Shown piece after piece: positions 8,004 to 20,200 of a DNA stretch of 64,000 nt. Where the stretch lies: the NCBI GenBank assembly GCA_035623275.1, contig DASPTT010000098.1, forward strand, positions 29,266 through 93,265, read 5' to 3'. The translations under genes and the position numbers were made by a program. The DNA comes from DASPTT01 sp035623275. GTDB taxonomy: Bacteria > Actinomycetota > Acidimicrobiia > Acidimicrobiales > UBA8190. Position 1 is the stretch's first letter, and each line of letters starts with the position of its first letter. The notes beneath the pieces were generated by a model. It was not told the origin of the DNA. It saw only the letters and a program-made list of their open reading frames with translations, and did not search any database.

Positions 8004-8774
8004 ATGTCCGACCTCTTCGCCGTCGCCGGGAAGACCGCCCTGGTGACCGGCGGCTCGCGCGGTATCGGCAGGATGATCGCCGCCGGATACGTCGACGCCG
8101 GCGCCAAGGTCTACATCTCGTCCCGGGACGCCGACGCGTGCGCACGGACCGCCGCCGAGCTCGGCGCTCGCGGCGAGTGCGTGGCCCTCCCGGCCAACCT
8201 GGCCAGCGAAGACGGCTGCCGCGCGCTGGCCGACGAGCTGTTCGGGCGCGAGGACCGGCTCGACGTCCTGGTCAACAACGCCGGCAACACCTGGGGCGCG
8301 CCCCTGGAGGACTTCGACGAGGCGGCGTGGGAGCGCGTCCTGTCGCTCAACGTCAAGGGGGTGTTCCACACGACCAAGTTCCTCCTGCCCCTGCTCGAGG
8401 CGGCCGCCACCAACGACGACCCGGCGCGGGTCATCAACATCGGCTCGATCGACGGCATCCACGTCCCGGTGCTCGAGACCTACTCGTATTCCGCCTCCAA
8501 GGCCGCCGTGCACCAGCTCACCCGCCACCTGGCCCGGCGTCTGGCCCCCAGGATCACGGTGAACGCCATCGCGCCGGGGCCCTTCGAGTCGAAGATGATG
8601 GCGGCGACGCTGGAGGCCTTCGGCGAGCAGATCGCCGCGTCCGCCCCCCTTCGACGCATCGGACGCCCCGACGACATGGCCGGTGCCGCGATCTACCTGG
8701 CGTCGCGTGCCGGGGCGTACCTCACGGGGGCGATCATCCCCGTCGACGGCGGCATCGCCACCGTCGGCACCTGA
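8004..8774 (+). CDS. Short-chain dehydrogenase/reductase
   Basis: 256 residues, classical SDR length. The cofactor loop TGGSRGIGR (from about residue 15), the NNAG motif (about residue 92), and the catalytic YSYSASKAAV (Tyr-x3-Lys) are all present, with a Ser in the preceding strand (INIGSIDG). It ends TGAIIPVDGGIATVG, as in FabG-like enzymes. It should interconvert a ketone and an alcohol with NAD(P)H; the substrate is unknown. Fifteen bases separate it from the next reductase gene, so they form an operon. The ATG at 8004 starts directly at the family N-terminus (MSDLFAVAGKTALVTG). Confidence 0.9.
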   Translation: MSDLFAVAGKTALVTGGSRGIGRMIAAGYVDAGAKVYISSRDADACARTAAELGARGECVALPANLASEDGCRALADELFGREDRLDVLVNNAGNTWGAPLEDFDEAAWERVLSLNVKGVFHTTKFLLPLLEAAATNDDPARVINIGSIDGIHVPVLETYSYSASKAAVHQLTRHLARRLAPRITVNAIAPGPFESKMMAATLEAFGEQIAASAPLRRIGRPDDMAGAAIYLASRAGAYLTGAIIPVDGGIATVGT

Positions 8775-8789
8775 CCGGGAGCGAGCACC

Positions 8790-9794
8790 ATGGCCGAGAC
8801 CAACCGCCGCGTCCTCCTCGCCCGGCGACCGTCGGGCATGGTCGACGCCACCACGACCGGCATGGCGGAGGAACCCGTGCCCCGGCCGGGTGCCGGCGAG
8901 GCGCTCGTGCGCGTGCGCTACCTGTCGATCGACCCCACCATTCGCACGTGGATGAACGACGCCCCGGGCTACCTCCCGCCCATCGCGCTGGGCGACGTGG
9001 TCCGAAGCCCCGGTGTCGGCGAGATCATCGAGTCGAACACCGAGCGCTACGCGGTGGGCGACGTCGTCTACGGCATGACCGGGTGGCAGGACTACACGAT
9101 CGCCGACGGGGGCACCCGGGTCATGCAGGTCATCCCGCCCGGCGTCACCCCCGAGCTCGCCCTCAACCTCCTCGGGATGAACGGCATGACCGCCTACTTC
9201 GGGCTCCTCGACGTGGGCGCCATGCGGCCGGGCGACACGGTGGTGGTCTCGGGTGCTGCCGGTGCCACAGGGTGCATCGTCGGGCAGATCGCGAAGCTCA
9301 AGGGGGCGGGGAGGGTCGTGGGCATCGCCGGCACGGACGCCAAGTGCGGGTGGATCGTCGACGAGCTCGGGTTCGACGCCGCCGTCAACTACCGCGACGA
9401 GGACGTTGCCGGCCGGCTGCGTGCCGAGTGCCCCAAGGGCATCGACCTGTACTTCGACAACGTCGGAGGTGAGATCCTCGACATCTGCCTGGCACAGCTC
9501 GCCATGCACGGCCGGGTGGTGCTGTGCGGCGCCATCTCGCAGTACAACGTGGCGCGGCCCGTCGGGCCCGCGAACTACCTCAACCTGCTGATCAAGCGCG
9601 GGCGCATGGAGGGGTTCATCATCATCGACTACCTCGACCGCATGGCCGAGGCGCAGGCCGAGATGTTCGGCTGGGTCGTCGAGGGCAGGATCCGCTCGAC
9701 CGAGCACGTCGTCGAGGGCCTCGACCGTGCGCCCGACGCCCTGAACCTGCTCTTCACCGGCGGGAACACCGGCAAGGTCATCGTCCGGCTCTAG
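8790..9794 (+). CDS. MDR-family NADP-dependent oxidoreductase, zinc-independent (PTGR/CurA type)
   Basis: 334 residues, the length of the medium-chain enone reductases. The N-terminus NRRVLLARRPSGMVDATT and the hallmark YLSIDPTIRTWMND place it with the leukotriene B4 dehydrogenase/CurA group. The nucleotide-binding site is VVVSGAAGATGCIVGQIAKL. It ends NLLFTGGNTGKVIVRL, also typical. The zinc-ligand cysteines of alcohol dehydrogenases are absent, as expected. It probably reduces an alpha,beta-unsaturated carbonyl with NADPH. It is co-transcribed with the SDR upstream, and the pair could act on successive bonds of one acyl or polyketide substrate; that link is inference. Confidence 0.9.
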   Translation: MAETNRRVLLARRPSGMVDATTTGMAEEPVPRPGAGEALVRVRYLSIDPTIRTWMNDAPGYLPPIALGDVVRSPGVGEIIESNTERYAVGDVVYGMTGWQDYTIADGGTRVMQVIPPGVTPELALNLLGMNGMTAYFGLLDVGAMRPGDTVVVSGAAGATGCIVGQIAKLKGAGRVVGIAGTDAKCGWIVDELGFDAAVNYRDEDVAGRLRAECPKGIDLYFDNVGGEILDICLAQLAMHGRVVLCGAISQYNVARPVGPANYLNLLIKRGRMEGFIIIDYLDRMAEAQAEMFGWVVEGRIRSTEHVVEGLDRAPDALNLLFTGGNTGKVIVRL

Positions 9795-9803
9795 CTGGGG
9801 CGC

Positions 9804-10535
9804 CTAGGGCCGCGCCGGCGGCCCCGGTTGGTCGTCGAACCAGTCCCACTGCCAGGGCGTGATGGTCTCGAAGGGCCCGGCGAAGGCGACGGGGCCGCCG
9901 AATGGCGAGCGCGGGCCCGTGACGAGCGCGGCGAGGGCACCGGCCGTCTCCAGCACCGGCGCGTCGAGGTAGCAGAGGGTGATCCGGCGGTCACCCGGGC
10001 GCCAGCCCGCGGCATGCGGCGAGGGCGTGGCCACGAACACCCAGGCGCCGGCCACGCCGGGCAGGTCGACCAGGACGTCGAGGTCCACCGGCGGGATCCC
10101 CGAGGCGCGCTCCTCGACCACCGTGTAGACGCCCAGGTGGGGCCGGAGCGGCACGACGCCGGGAGAGACCCGCACCCGTTCGGCCGCCGTACGCGCCGCG
10201 ATGTCGAAGGGGCCCGAGAGGTGCGACCGGCGGGGGGCGAAGAAGCGGTCCCGGTCGTGCAGCGTCCGGGCCAGCGCTGCGAACGCGGCAAGCGTGTCCT
10301 CCACCGGCGGGCCCATGAGGTAGAGCGTCAGGTAGTGGGCACCCTCGGCCCACGGGGCCACCACGGCCCGCGCCGCCTGGCAGGCGGGGGTGGCGACCCA
10401 CCGCTGCCCGTGCGCCACGCCCGGGATCGAGTACTGCTCTGGCATGTGGTCCAGCTGGTGCCACTCGTTGTAGGCCCGCTGGGCCCGGGGGTCGGTCACC
10501 TCCGAGAACGAGAAGAACCCGATGGTCGCCTGCAT
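9804..10535 (-). CDS. Conserved hypothetical protein, EthD/dimeric alpha-beta barrel-like
   Basis: 243 residues. The N-terminus ([20 protein letters not shown] then [18 protein letters not shown]) has the Trp-His...Asp-His-Met-Pro-Glu pattern of EthD-like ferredoxin-fold proteins, and the second half ([13 protein letters not shown]... [13 protein letters not shown]) may be a second copy of the fold. The enzyme role is unknown. It is convergent with the MDR gene, with nine bases between stops. TAGCGT lies eight bases before its ATG, suggesting a leaderless transcript. I am confident it is a gene, but less so of the fold. Confidence 0.65.
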   Translation of the reverse strand: MQATIGFFSFSEVTDPRAQRAYNEWHQLDHMPEQYSIPGVAHGQRWVATPACQAARAVVAPWAEGAHYLTLYLMGPPVEDTLAAFAALARTLHDRDRFFAPRRSHLSGPFDIAARTAAERVRVSPGVVPLRPHLGVYTVVEERASGIPPVDLDVLVDLPGVAGAWVFVATPSPHAAGWRPGDRRITLCYLDAPVLETAGALAALVTGPRSPFGGPVAFAGPFETITPWQWDWFDDQPGPPARP

Positions 10536-10543
10536 GGGGGTGC

Positions 10544-10549
10544 ACGCTA
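10544..10549 (-). promoter_or_regulatory. -10 box, leaderless start
   Basis: Minus-strand TAGCGT sits eight bases before the ATG at 10535, with only GCACCCCC between. No ribosome site is present, so transcription probably begins at or one base before the start codon. Confidence 0.4.
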
Positions 10550-10613
10550 CGGGTTCGGGGCCCGCGGTGGGGACCGCGCCCGGCGGCGGGGGGCCGCACG
10601 CGAGACTCGCCGG

Positions 10614-12077
10614 ATGCACCAGCGTGCGGGCCGGCAGGCCGTCGCCGTCGTCGCCGTCGTCGCGCTCGGGGCCCTGGCCGCCTGCGGGTCGTCCGCGGAG
10701 CCCAACGCCGGACATGGCGCCCGGACGACGTCCCCGGCTCGCACCACGACGGTCGCGCCGACCACGACGACCGTCGCGCCGACCACCACGACCGCGCCCT
10801 CGGGCACGGGCTGGACGACCTACGGCGGCGGTGTCGATCGCCGCTCGTCGGTGTCCGCGCCGGCATTCGTCCGCGCCCCGAGCGCCGTGTGGACGTCTCC
10901 TTCGCTCGACGGCGCCGTCTACGGCCAGCCACTGGTCTACGGCGGGACCGTCCTCGTCGCCACGGAGAACGACACCGTCTACGGCCTCGACGAGACGAGC
11001 GGCGCCATCACGTGGTCGGTGCACCTCGGGACCCCGATGCCCGCGGGCGACGCACCCTGCGGGGACATCGCGCCCACCATCGGGGTCACCTCGACGATGG
11101 TGCTCGACCCGGCCAGCGGCACCGTCTTCGCCTCGGCCGCCGTCGTCGCCGGCGGCGCGGTGCGCCACGACCTGGTGGCCGTGTCGACGCGCACCCACCA
11201 GGTGCTGTGGACGCTCGATCTCGACCAACCCGGCTGGTCGGCGCCGGCACAGCTGCAGCGGGCAGCGCTGGCCCTCAGCGCCGGCCGGATCCTCGTCGGG
11301 TTCGGCGGCAACTACGGCGACTGCGGGGCGTACAACGGATGGGTCGTCTCCGCCCCCGAGTCGGGGACCGGCCCCCTTGCCGTCTACCGCGTGCCCACGG
11401 CGCGCGAAGGGGCCGTGTGGGCGCCCGGCGGCGTCACCGTCGACAGCACGGGCACGATCTTCGCCGCCACGGGCAACGGCAGCGCCGGGCCGGGACAGGC
11501 CTTCGACCACGGGAACGCGGTGATCGCGCTGACACCGGCGATGGGCGAGCTCGGGTTCTTCGCCCCGGCCGACTGGGCCCAGGACAACGCATCCGACGCC
11601 GACCTCGGCTCCACCGCGCCGATCGCCCTCGGCGACGGCCGGCTCTTCATCGTCGGCAAGCAGGCCACCGCCTTCCTCCTGAGCGCCGCCGCGCTCGGGG
11701 GCATCGGCCATCCCCTGGCCTCCCTGGGCCTGTGCAACTCGCGGGGCGCGAACGCCTTCGACGGCTCGAGCGCCTTCGTGGTGTGCACCGACGACGGCAC
11801 GCTGGTGCAGGTGGTCATCGGCACCGGCAACACCATGGCGCGGGGCTGGACCTGGCACTCCCCGACCGGTGGTGCCGGCTCGCCGACGGTCGCGGGCGGC
11901 GTCGTCTGGTCGGTGGACCCCGGTGCGTCGGTCCTGTACGGGGTGGACGAGGGCAACGGCACCACGCGCTACGCGATCCCGCTGCGGACGGGGACGCCGA
12001 CGCACTTCGCGGCCGCGGCCTACGCGGACGGGCTCCTCGTCGTGGCGGGCACCCAGGCGGTCGAAGCCCTGCGCTGA
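10614..12077 (+). CDS. PQQ-like beta-propeller lipoprotein
   Basis: 487 residues. The N-terminus is a lipoprotein signal: basic MHQRAGRQ, a hydrophobic run, and lipobox LAAC with Cys24. A Thr/Pro-rich spacer (about 35-65) follows, then repeated propeller blades with motifs such as [19 protein letters not shown] and [20 protein letters not shown], the WxW/GxDxxTG style of PQQ-binding-like repeats. No catalytic residues for a quinoprotein dehydrogenase are evident, so it is more likely a binding or scaffold protein at the outer face of the membrane. GAGACT six bases before the ATG may be its -10. It ends 14 bases before acnA. Confidence 0.82.
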   Translation: MHQRAGRQAVAVVAVVALGALAACGSSAEPNAGHGARTTSPARTTTVAPTTTTVAPTTTTAPSGTGWTTYGGGVDRRSSVSAPAFVRAPSAVWTSPSLDGAVYGQPLVYGGTVLVATENDTVYGLDETSGAITWSVHLGTPMPAGDAPCGDIAPTIGVTSTMVLDPASGTVFASAAVVAGGAVRHDLVAVSTRTHQVLWTLDLDQPGWSAPAQLQRAALALSAGRILVGFGGNYGDCGAYNGWVVSAPESGTGPLAVYRVPTAREGAVWAPGGVTVDSTGTIFAATGNGSAGPGQAFDHGNAVIALTPAMGELGFFAPADWAQDNASDADLGSTAPIALGDGRLFIVGKQATAFLLSAAALGGIGHPLASLGLCNSRGANAFDGSSAFVVCTDDGTLVQVVIGTGNTMARGWTWHSPTGGAGSPTVAGGVVWSVDPGASVLYGVDEGNGTTRYAIPLRTGTPTHFAAAAYADGLLVVAGTQAVEALR

Positions 12078-12079
12078 GG

Positions 12080-12085
12080 CAGAAT
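12080..12085 (+). promoter_or_regulatory. Candidate -10 box for aconitase
   Basis: CAGAAT ends six bases before the ATG at 12092. It carries the key A2 and T6 bases of a -10 box. With no ribosome site in GGGCCC, a leaderless mRNA is plausible. Confidence 0.3.
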
Positions 12086-12091
12086 GGGCCC

Positions 12092-14736
<2,645 letters not shown>

Positions 14737-14764
<28 letters not shown>

Positions 14765-15189
14765 GGCGAGGTCGTGCCCTCCACGGCCAGCTCGAGCTCG
14801 GCCAGGGCCGCCATCCGGTCGCCGGGGTCGCCGATCGACCAGGCGTGACGGCAGGCACTGAGCGCGCGCGCCAGGCGGACCGCCCGGCCCGCCGCCGCGA
14901 CGCGGCCTGCGGGCGACGCACCGGGGGATGCGCCGAGTGCGGCGAGTGCCGCCATCCCCTCGTCCGGCGGAGGGTTCCGGTAGTCGGGGTCGACGCACAG
15001 GCGCTCGAACCAGGCGGCCAGGCCCCGAAGCGCCGTCGGCGACACGTCGGGACCGGTGGCGTGCAACACGCCGTGCACCGTCGGGCGCGAGCGTGCCAGG
15101 ACCACCGTCGCGAACGCATCGGCGATCCGGTACCGGCTGGCCAGATCCTGGAGCGCGACGCCGTCCCCGTCGCCCGGGTGCGCCACCAT
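14737..15189 (-). CDS. Hypothetical protein
   Basis: 150 residues from an ATG at 15189. It begins [20 protein letters not shown] and is largely helical by composition, with [20 protein letters not shown] and an alanine-rich C-terminal half ([21 protein letters not shown]). No signal peptide or membrane span is seen, and I recognise no family. The start overlaps the TGA of the upstream small gene by one base (TGATG), so the two are translationally coupled. The 3' end runs 28 bases into the 3' end of acnA on the other strand. Confidence 0.55.
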
Positions 15190-15401
15190 CACCGATCGGT
15201 CCGCTGGAGCTCTTCGATGGCCTGCCACACGGCGCGCGACGCCGCCTCGAGGTGCGGCCCGCGACCCGGGTACGCCGGGGCCTGCCGCAGCAGCGCGAGC
15301 TCGCGCGCAACGCGACGGAGCAGGCCCGTCACCTCGTGCTCGCTCGACACCAGGAGAAAGGACGGCGTCTCGGTGAGGTGGGCTTCGAACGGACGCGTCA
15401 C
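15189..15401 (-). CDS. Small hypothetical protein
   Basis: 70 residues from a GTG at 15401, chosen because AAAGG lies seven bases upstream. The protein reads MTRPFEAHLTETPSFLLVSS and then HEVTGLLRRVARELALLRQ, a charged helical stretch. It ends in IEELQRTDR. Longer in-frame extensions upstream are arginine and proline rich and unlike coding sequence. The stop overlaps the ATG of the next gene (TGATG), suggesting the two proteins are made together. No family is recognised. Confidence 0.5.
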   Translation of the reverse strand: MTRPFEAHLTETPSFLLVSSEHEVTGLLRRVARELALLRQAPAYPGRGPHLEAASRAVWQAIEELQRTDR

Positions 15402-15627
15402 GACGCGACCTTTGACCTGCGTGCAGGCTCGGCATAGGGTCCAAGGTCCTCGTTCCCCGGCCGCCACGTCGTTTCGTCCCCTCCGAACACGACCAGTCGA
15501 CACCGGGGGACGAAAACGACGCGGACAAGAACAAGCCGAAGTCCCCTGGCACCACCTGCTCGGGCGAAGCACGCTGCCATCGGGTCGGTCGTCGGGTTGG
15601 CCCCCCCACCGGACGGCCGGGTCGAGC

Positions 15628-15670
15628 TCCCAGCCCCGCATCAGGCCTCGGCGCCGGTGCGGGGCTGGGA
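15628..15670. terminator. Hairpin, likely transcription terminator
   Basis: A perfect 13-bp inverted repeat, TCCCAGCCCCGCA (15628-15640) and its complement (15658-15670), with a 17-base loop. It lies 17 bases past the stop of the ICMT-like gene (minus strand). A T-run is absent, as is common in high-GC actinobacteria. Confidence 0.5.
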
Positions 15671-15686
15671 CCTTTCGAAGGCGGCG

Positions 15687-16238
15687 TCAGAAGACGAAGG
15701 GGATCAGCATCTTCGTCGCGCGTCGGTACGCCGGATACGTGTCGGGGAAGCGCCGGGCCATGATCCGCTCCTCGACGGTGGCGCTGTAGACGAAGAACGC
15801 GCCGACCACCGCCGCGGGGACCAGCCAATGGATGCTGATCGCCAGCGCGGTCCCGACCATGGCCAGGATGATGCCCGAGTAGATGGGGTGGCGCACGTAG
15901 CGGTAGGGGCCGGTGGTGACCAGCTCCGGGTCCGCCTTCTCCGACATGGGCGTTCCCCAGTTCCGGCCGAGATACGCCCTCGCCCACACCGCGCCGGCCA
16001 GCCCGGCCACGAACAGGGAGAGGCCGATGCCCACCACCCAGGGATCGTGGGTGTCGCCACCGTGACCCCCGAGCGCGCCGGCGCGGGCGAGGAGGAGGAT
16101 CAGGAGGAGCAGGACGACCCGGACCCCGATGTACGACCCGGAGCGGGTGCGGGGCGCCTTGGCGCGGAGGCCCGCGGCGATCCACAAGACCCAGAAGGCC
16201 ACCCATGTCGCGGCGATGAGGGTGTCGACGACTTGCAT
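15687..16238 (-). CDS. Isoprenylcysteine carboxyl methyltransferase-like membrane protein
   Basis: 183 residues with about five hydrophobic segments. The C-terminal half carries the ICMT/phospholipid-methyltransferase signature: YLGRNWGTPM, then LVTTGPYRYVRHPIYSG, where the RHPxY element binds S-adenosylmethionine, and EERIMARRFPDTYPAYR near the end. It likely methylates a lipid or small hydrophobic acceptor at the inner membrane; bacteria generally lack prenylated CAAX proteins, so the substrate is open. The ATG at 16238 (MQVVDTLIAATW) is chosen because upstream in-frame sequence lacks membrane or family character. A TACGAT -10 lies 15 bases upstream. Confidence 0.82.
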   Translation of the reverse strand: MQVVDTLIAATWVAFWVLWIAAGLRAKAPRTRSGSYIGVRVVLLLLILLLARAGALGGHGGDTHDPWVVGIGLSLFVAGLAGAVWARAYLGRNWGTPMSEKADPELVTTGPYRYVRHPIYSGIILAMVGTALAISIHWLVPAAVVGAFFVYSATVEERIMARRFPDTYPAYRRATKMLIPFVF

Positions 16239-16439
16239 GGGCGTGTGAGGGGCATCGTAGGCGGAGGACCCGGCCGACGCGCCGTCGGCAGCATGCCGAG
16301 GGCCACGAGGACCTTGATCACCAGCTCGTCCCGGGTCGGCGAGGTGGGGCCCGGAGGGGTGCGGAGCCACACCGCACGAGGCCGTCCCTTCGGGCCCTCG
16401 CCCACAGCCGACCGAAAGTCAAACTGCGGCAACCCTTGG

Positions 16440-17420
16440 TCAGCCGTGCCCCAGCACCGGGTGCGGGACGTACGGCTCCTCGAGCCGGGCGATCTCGTCG
16501 GGCTCGAGCGCGAGCTGCTCGGCCGCCAGGGCGTCCTCGAGGTGCGACACCTTGGTGGCCCCCACGATGGGGGCTGTGACGGCCGGCTTGTGGAGGAGCC
16601 AGGCCAGGGCGACCTGGGCCGGCGCCACCCCGCGGGCGGCGGCGACCTCGGCGGTGCGCTCGACGACGTCGAAGTCCGACGGCTGGTCGTAGAGGTAGTC
16701 GGCGAAGGGATCGGTCGCCGCCCGCGTGGTGCGCCGCTCGCCGACGCGGGTGCGGTTTCCGGCGAGCATGCCGCGGGCCAGGGGCGACCACGGGATCACC
16801 CCGACGCCCTGGTCGACGCACTGGGGAAGCATCTCCCGCTCCTCGTCGCGGTAGACGAGGTTGTAGTGGCACTGCATGGCGACGAAGCGGGCCCAGCCGT
16901 TGCACCCGGCGGTGTGCTGGGCCTTGGCGAACTGCCAGGCGAACATCGAGCTGGCGCCGATGTAGCGGGCCTTGCCCGCCCGGACCACGTCCTCCAGGGC
17001 GCCCATCGTCTCCTCGATCGGCGTGCGGTAGTCCCAGCGGTGGATCTGGTACAGGTCGACGTAGTCCATCTGGAGCCGGCGCAGTGAGGCGTCGACGGCG
17101 GAGAGGACGTGCTTGCGCGACAGGCCGCCGCCGTTCTCGCCCGGCGTCATGGGCATGAACACCTTGGTGGCCACCACCGCCTCGTCCCGGCTCAGGTACT
17201 TGGCCAGGAGCCGGCCGGTGGCGACCTCGCTGGCGCCGCCGGAATAGGTGTCGGCGGTGTCGAAGAAGGTGATCCCGCCCTCGACCGCCGCCCGGACGAT
17301 GGGCTCGGCTGCTGCCTCGTCGAGGACCCAGGCGCGGTCGCTCTCGTTGCCGTAGCTCATCATGCCGAGACACACCCGCGACACCCGCAGACCGGTCCGG
17401 CCCAGATTGACGTAGTCCAC
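16440..17420 (-). CDS. Aldo/keto reductase
   Basis: 326 residues. It is a TIM-barrel NADPH reductase of the AKR superfamily. The catalytic tetrad is visible: Asp and Tyr in FFDTADTYSGGASE, Lys in VVATKVFMP, and His in DLYQIHRWD. The NADPH-binding end IVGATKVSHLEDALAA is also typical. It belongs with the large stand-alone bacterial AKRs that accept varied aldehydes or ketones; the physiological substrate is unknown. The start is the GTG at 17420, with GGAAGGGAG six to eight bases upstream. A longer frame to 17456 lacks a ribosome site. Confidence 0.9.
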   Translation of the reverse strand: MDYVNLGRTGLRVSRVCLGMMSYGNESDRAWVLDEAAAEPIVRAAVEGGITFFDTADTYSGGASEVATGRLLAKYLSRDEAVVATKVFMPMTPGENGGGLSRKHVLSAVDASLRRLQMDYVDLYQIHRWDYRTPIEETMGALEDVVRAGKARYIGASSMFAWQFAKAQHTAGCNGWARFVAMQCHYNLVYRDEEREMLPQCVDQGVGVIPWSPLARGMLAGNRTRVGERRTTRAATDPFADYLYDQPSDFDVVERTAEVAAARGVAPAQVALAWLLHKPAVTAPIVGATKVSHLEDALAAEQLALEPDEIARLEEPYVPHPVLGHG

Positions 17421-17560
17421 GGGTCTCCCTTCCGGCCGACGTCGGACGCAGGCCACGCACCGCTCGTTGGCACGGTATCCCGCGGCTCGGGCCCAGGTGC
17501 CGGGGGGGGCGGGCCGGGCCCGGATTCAAGCCCCCGGCGCGCCCGGTCGATGATCGAACC

Positions 17561-20080
17561 ATGTCTGGCGCCCCCGGCGGATCCCCGGACGCCCTGGTCA
17601 CGGCGGACGACAGGTCGCTCGCGGCCCTGCTCGCGGGGCTGCCGGACGCGGTCGTCGTGCTCGATCCCGACGGCGCGGTCTGCTGGGCCAACCCCGCCGC
17701 CGAGCGCGTCTTCGGCGTCCCCTTCGAGCCCGGCGTCACCGCGGTGTCCGCCATCGACGTGGTGCACCCCGGGGACCTCGAGCTCGTGCTCCGGTCGATG
17801 ACCAGCGTCCAGGGCAAGGCGGTCGGCGCGCCGATCGAGGTTCGGGTCCGGTCCCGTCACGACGGGTGGCGGCTCGTCGAGCTCGTCGGGACCCCGGTGG
17901 GCTGGCCGGTGGCCGGCTGCGTCCTGCTGAGCATCCGCGACGTCACCGAACGGCGCCGCTTCGAGGTCGCCCGGGACGAGGTGGCGCGGTTCCGCTCACT
18001 GGTCCACAACGCCGCCGCCGTGACCATGCTCCTGTCCCCCGACGGCCGGGTCGAGTCCGTGTCCGGCGCGCTGACCCGGGCGCTCGGCCACGACCCCGAG
18101 CTGGTCGAGGGGCGGCCGCTCGCCGACATGGTGGTCCGCGCCGACCGCGGCCGGGTGGCGACAGCCCTGGCCCGAGCGGCAGAGGGGGCGTCGGCGACGG
18201 CGCCCGTCACGGTGGGCGTGGCCATGCGGCGGCATTCGAGCACCGAGTCGATCCCCTTCGAGCTCAGCATCGTCAACCTGCTCGACGACCCCATCGTGAG
18301 CGGCTTCGTGGTCTCCGCCCACGACGTCAGCGCCCGGGTCGCCGTGGAGAGCGAGCTGCACACCACGCTGTCGCTGCTCACCGCCACTCTGGACTCCACC
18401 GCCGACGGCATCCTGGTCGTGGACGACGAAGGTCGGATCACGAGCTTCAACCGGCGTTTCGCACAGATGTGGCGCATCCCCGAGTCGATCCTCCGGGCAC
18501 GCGACGACGCTGCGGCCGTCGCCTTCGTCCTCGAACAGCTCGAGCGACCCGACGCCTTCGTCGCCAAGCTCGAAGAGCTCCACGCGCAGCCCGAGTCCGA
18601 GAGCGCCGACATCCTCGAGTTCAAGGACGGTCGCGTCTTCGAGCGCCACTCCAAGCCCCAACGCGTCGGCGGCAAGGTCGTCGGGCGTGTCTGGAGCTTC
18701 AGCGACATCACGGAGCGCAAGCGGCTCGAAGCCGAGCTCTCGCACCAGGCGTTCCACGACGCACTGACCGGGCTGGCCAACAAGGCGCTGTTCCAGGACC
18801 GGCTCGGCCACGCCGTCGCCCGCCTCGGGCGCACGGGCCGCGGGGTGGGGGTGCTGTTCCTCGACCTCGACAATTTCAAGACGGTCAACGACAGCCTCGG
18901 ACACGCGGCAGGAGACCGCCTCCTGCAGGCCGTCGGCGAGCGGCTGGTCGGATGCCTGCGTGACGCGGACACCGCGGCGCGTCTGGGCGGGGACGAGTTC
19001 GCGGTGCTCGTCGAGGACATCGACGGCGTCGAGGACGCCGAGGCCCTCGCCGAGCGCGTCGTCGAGGCCTTCCGCCACCCGGTCGCCCTCGGCGGGACGG
19101 AGCTGTCGGCCACGGCCAGCATCGGCATCGCCTTCGACGGTCCCGGTGCCGACGCCGACCAGCTCCTGCGCAGCGCGGACCTGGCCATGTACCGCGCCAA
19201 GGAGGTGGGCAAGGACCGCTGCGAGCGCTTCCAGGCGGAGATGCACGCCACCGCCCTGGCACGGCTCGAGGCCGAGGGCGACCTGCACCGGGCCATCGCC
19301 GAGGACGAGATCGTGGTGCACTACCAGCCCATAGTGGACCTGGTCCGTGACGCCGTCGTCGGGTTCGAGGCCCTGGCGCGCTGGCGCCACCCGAGGCGCG
19401 GCCTGGTGGCGCCCGGCGCGTTCGTGCCCCTGGCCGAGGAGATCGGTCTCATCGACCGGATCGACCGCAACGTGCTGGCCCAGGCCTGCCGGCAGCTGCG
19501 CGCCTGGCAGGACCGCCACCCCCGGGCACGCCCCCTCATGGTCAGCGCCAACCTCTCGGCGCGCTCGCTCGTGCGCCCGGATCTCGTCGACGACGTCCGC
19601 CAGGCACTGGAGGACGCGGACCTCGACGCCGAGCACCTCGTGCTCGAGATCACCGAGAGCGCAATGACCCGCGACCTCGACGCGGCGGTGCGCAACCTGC
19701 GCGCCCTGAAGGCGGGCGGCGTGCGGATCGCCCTCGACGACTTCGGCACCGGCTACGCGCCGCTGACCCACCTCGGGCGCCTGCCCATCGACATCGTGAA
19801 GATCGACCGTTCCTTCGTCGTCGACGACGCCGCCCGGCGTGGCGAGCCCCACGCCGGGGACCTCGCCGCCGCCATCGTGCAGCTCGCGTGCACACTGGGC
19901 CACACCCCCATCGCCGAGGGGGTCGAGTACGCCTCGCAAGCCCGACGCCTGGTCGGGCTGGGCTGCCGCCTGGCCCAGGGCTACCACCTGGGCCGCCCCC
20001 AGGACCCGGCGGCGATCGCCCGGCTGCTCGCCGCCGGCGACGACCCCCGGTCGGCCGGCCCGCTCGCCGCGCTGGCCTGA
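17561..20080 (+). CDS. PAS-GGDEF-EAL c-di-GMP turnover protein
   Basis: 839 residues, no membrane spans. Three PAS-like sensor domains (about 20-140, 145-265, 275-390) precede a diguanylate cyclase domain with intact GGDEF at 476-480, and an EAL phosphodiesterase domain with Glu603 in GFEALARWRHP and DDFGTGYAPLTHLGRLPIDI. Five residues before GGDEF stands RDAD, matching the RxxD inhibitory site, so cyclase activity is probably feedback controlled. Both active sites look complete. GATGAT six bases before the ATG may be its -10. Together with the HD-GYP regulator at 44920 it gives the window two c-di-GMP nodes. Confidence 0.95.
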   Translation: MSGAPGGSPDALVTADDRSLAALLAGLPDAVVVLDPDGAVCWANPAAERVFGVPFEPGVTAVSAIDVVHPGDLELVLRSMTSVQGKAVGAPIEVRVRSRHDGWRLVELVGTPVGWPVAGCVLLSIRDVTERRRFEVARDEVARFRSLVHNAAAVTMLLSPDGRVESVSGALTRALGHDPELVEGRPLADMVVRADRGRVATALARAAEGASATAPVTVGVAMRRHSSTESIPFELSIVNLLDDPIVSGFVVSAHDVSARVAVESELHTTLSLLTATLDSTADGILVVDDEGRITSFNRRFAQMWRIPESILRARDDAAAVAFVLEQLERPDAFVAKLEELHAQPESESADILEFKDGRVFERHSKPQRVGGKVVGRVWSFSDITERKRLEAELSHQAFHDALTGLANKALFQDRLGHAVARLGRTGRGVGVLFLDLDNFKTVNDSLGHAAGDRLLQAVGERLVGCLRDADTAARLGGDEFAVLVEDIDGVEDAEALAERVVEAFRHPVALGGTELSATASIGIAFDGPGADADQLLRSADLAMYRAKEVGKDRCERFQAEMHATALARLEAEGDLHRAIAEDEIVVHYQPIVDLVRDAVVGFEALARWRHPRRGLVAPGAFVPLAEEIGLIDRIDRNVLAQACRQLRAWQDRHPRARPLMVSANLSARSLVRPDLVDDVRQALEDADLDAEHLVLEITESAMTRDLDAAVRNLRALKAGGVRIALDDFGTGYAPLTHLGRLPIDIVKIDRSFVVDDAARRGEPHAGDLAAAIVQLACTLGHTPIAEGVEYASQARRLVGLGCRLAQGYHLGRPQDPAAIARLLAAGDDPRSAGPLAALA

Positions 20081-20140
20081 GCGACCGGCGCCCTCGGCGT
20101 CCCCGACGACAAGGGGGCGTCACCCTGGCACACTCCCGGC

Positions 20141-20200
20141 GTGGACCCGGTCGCCGTGGACCCGATCGCCGTGGACCCGGTCGCCGTGGACGTGGTCGCC
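20141..20200 (+). repeat. 15-bp tandem repeat, four copies, at a gene start
   Basis: Units GTGGACCCGGTCGCC at 20141, 20156 (one change), 20171 and 20186 (two changes). The repeat keeps frame and offers a GTG start codon in each unit. Confidence 0.85.

Noticed and set aside
15402..15480. A tRNA T-arm-like stretch (AGGGTCCAAGGTCCT) on the plus strand
   Set aside because: The T-loop TTC is not conserved, and no D-arm, anticodon arm or acceptor stem can be paired around it.
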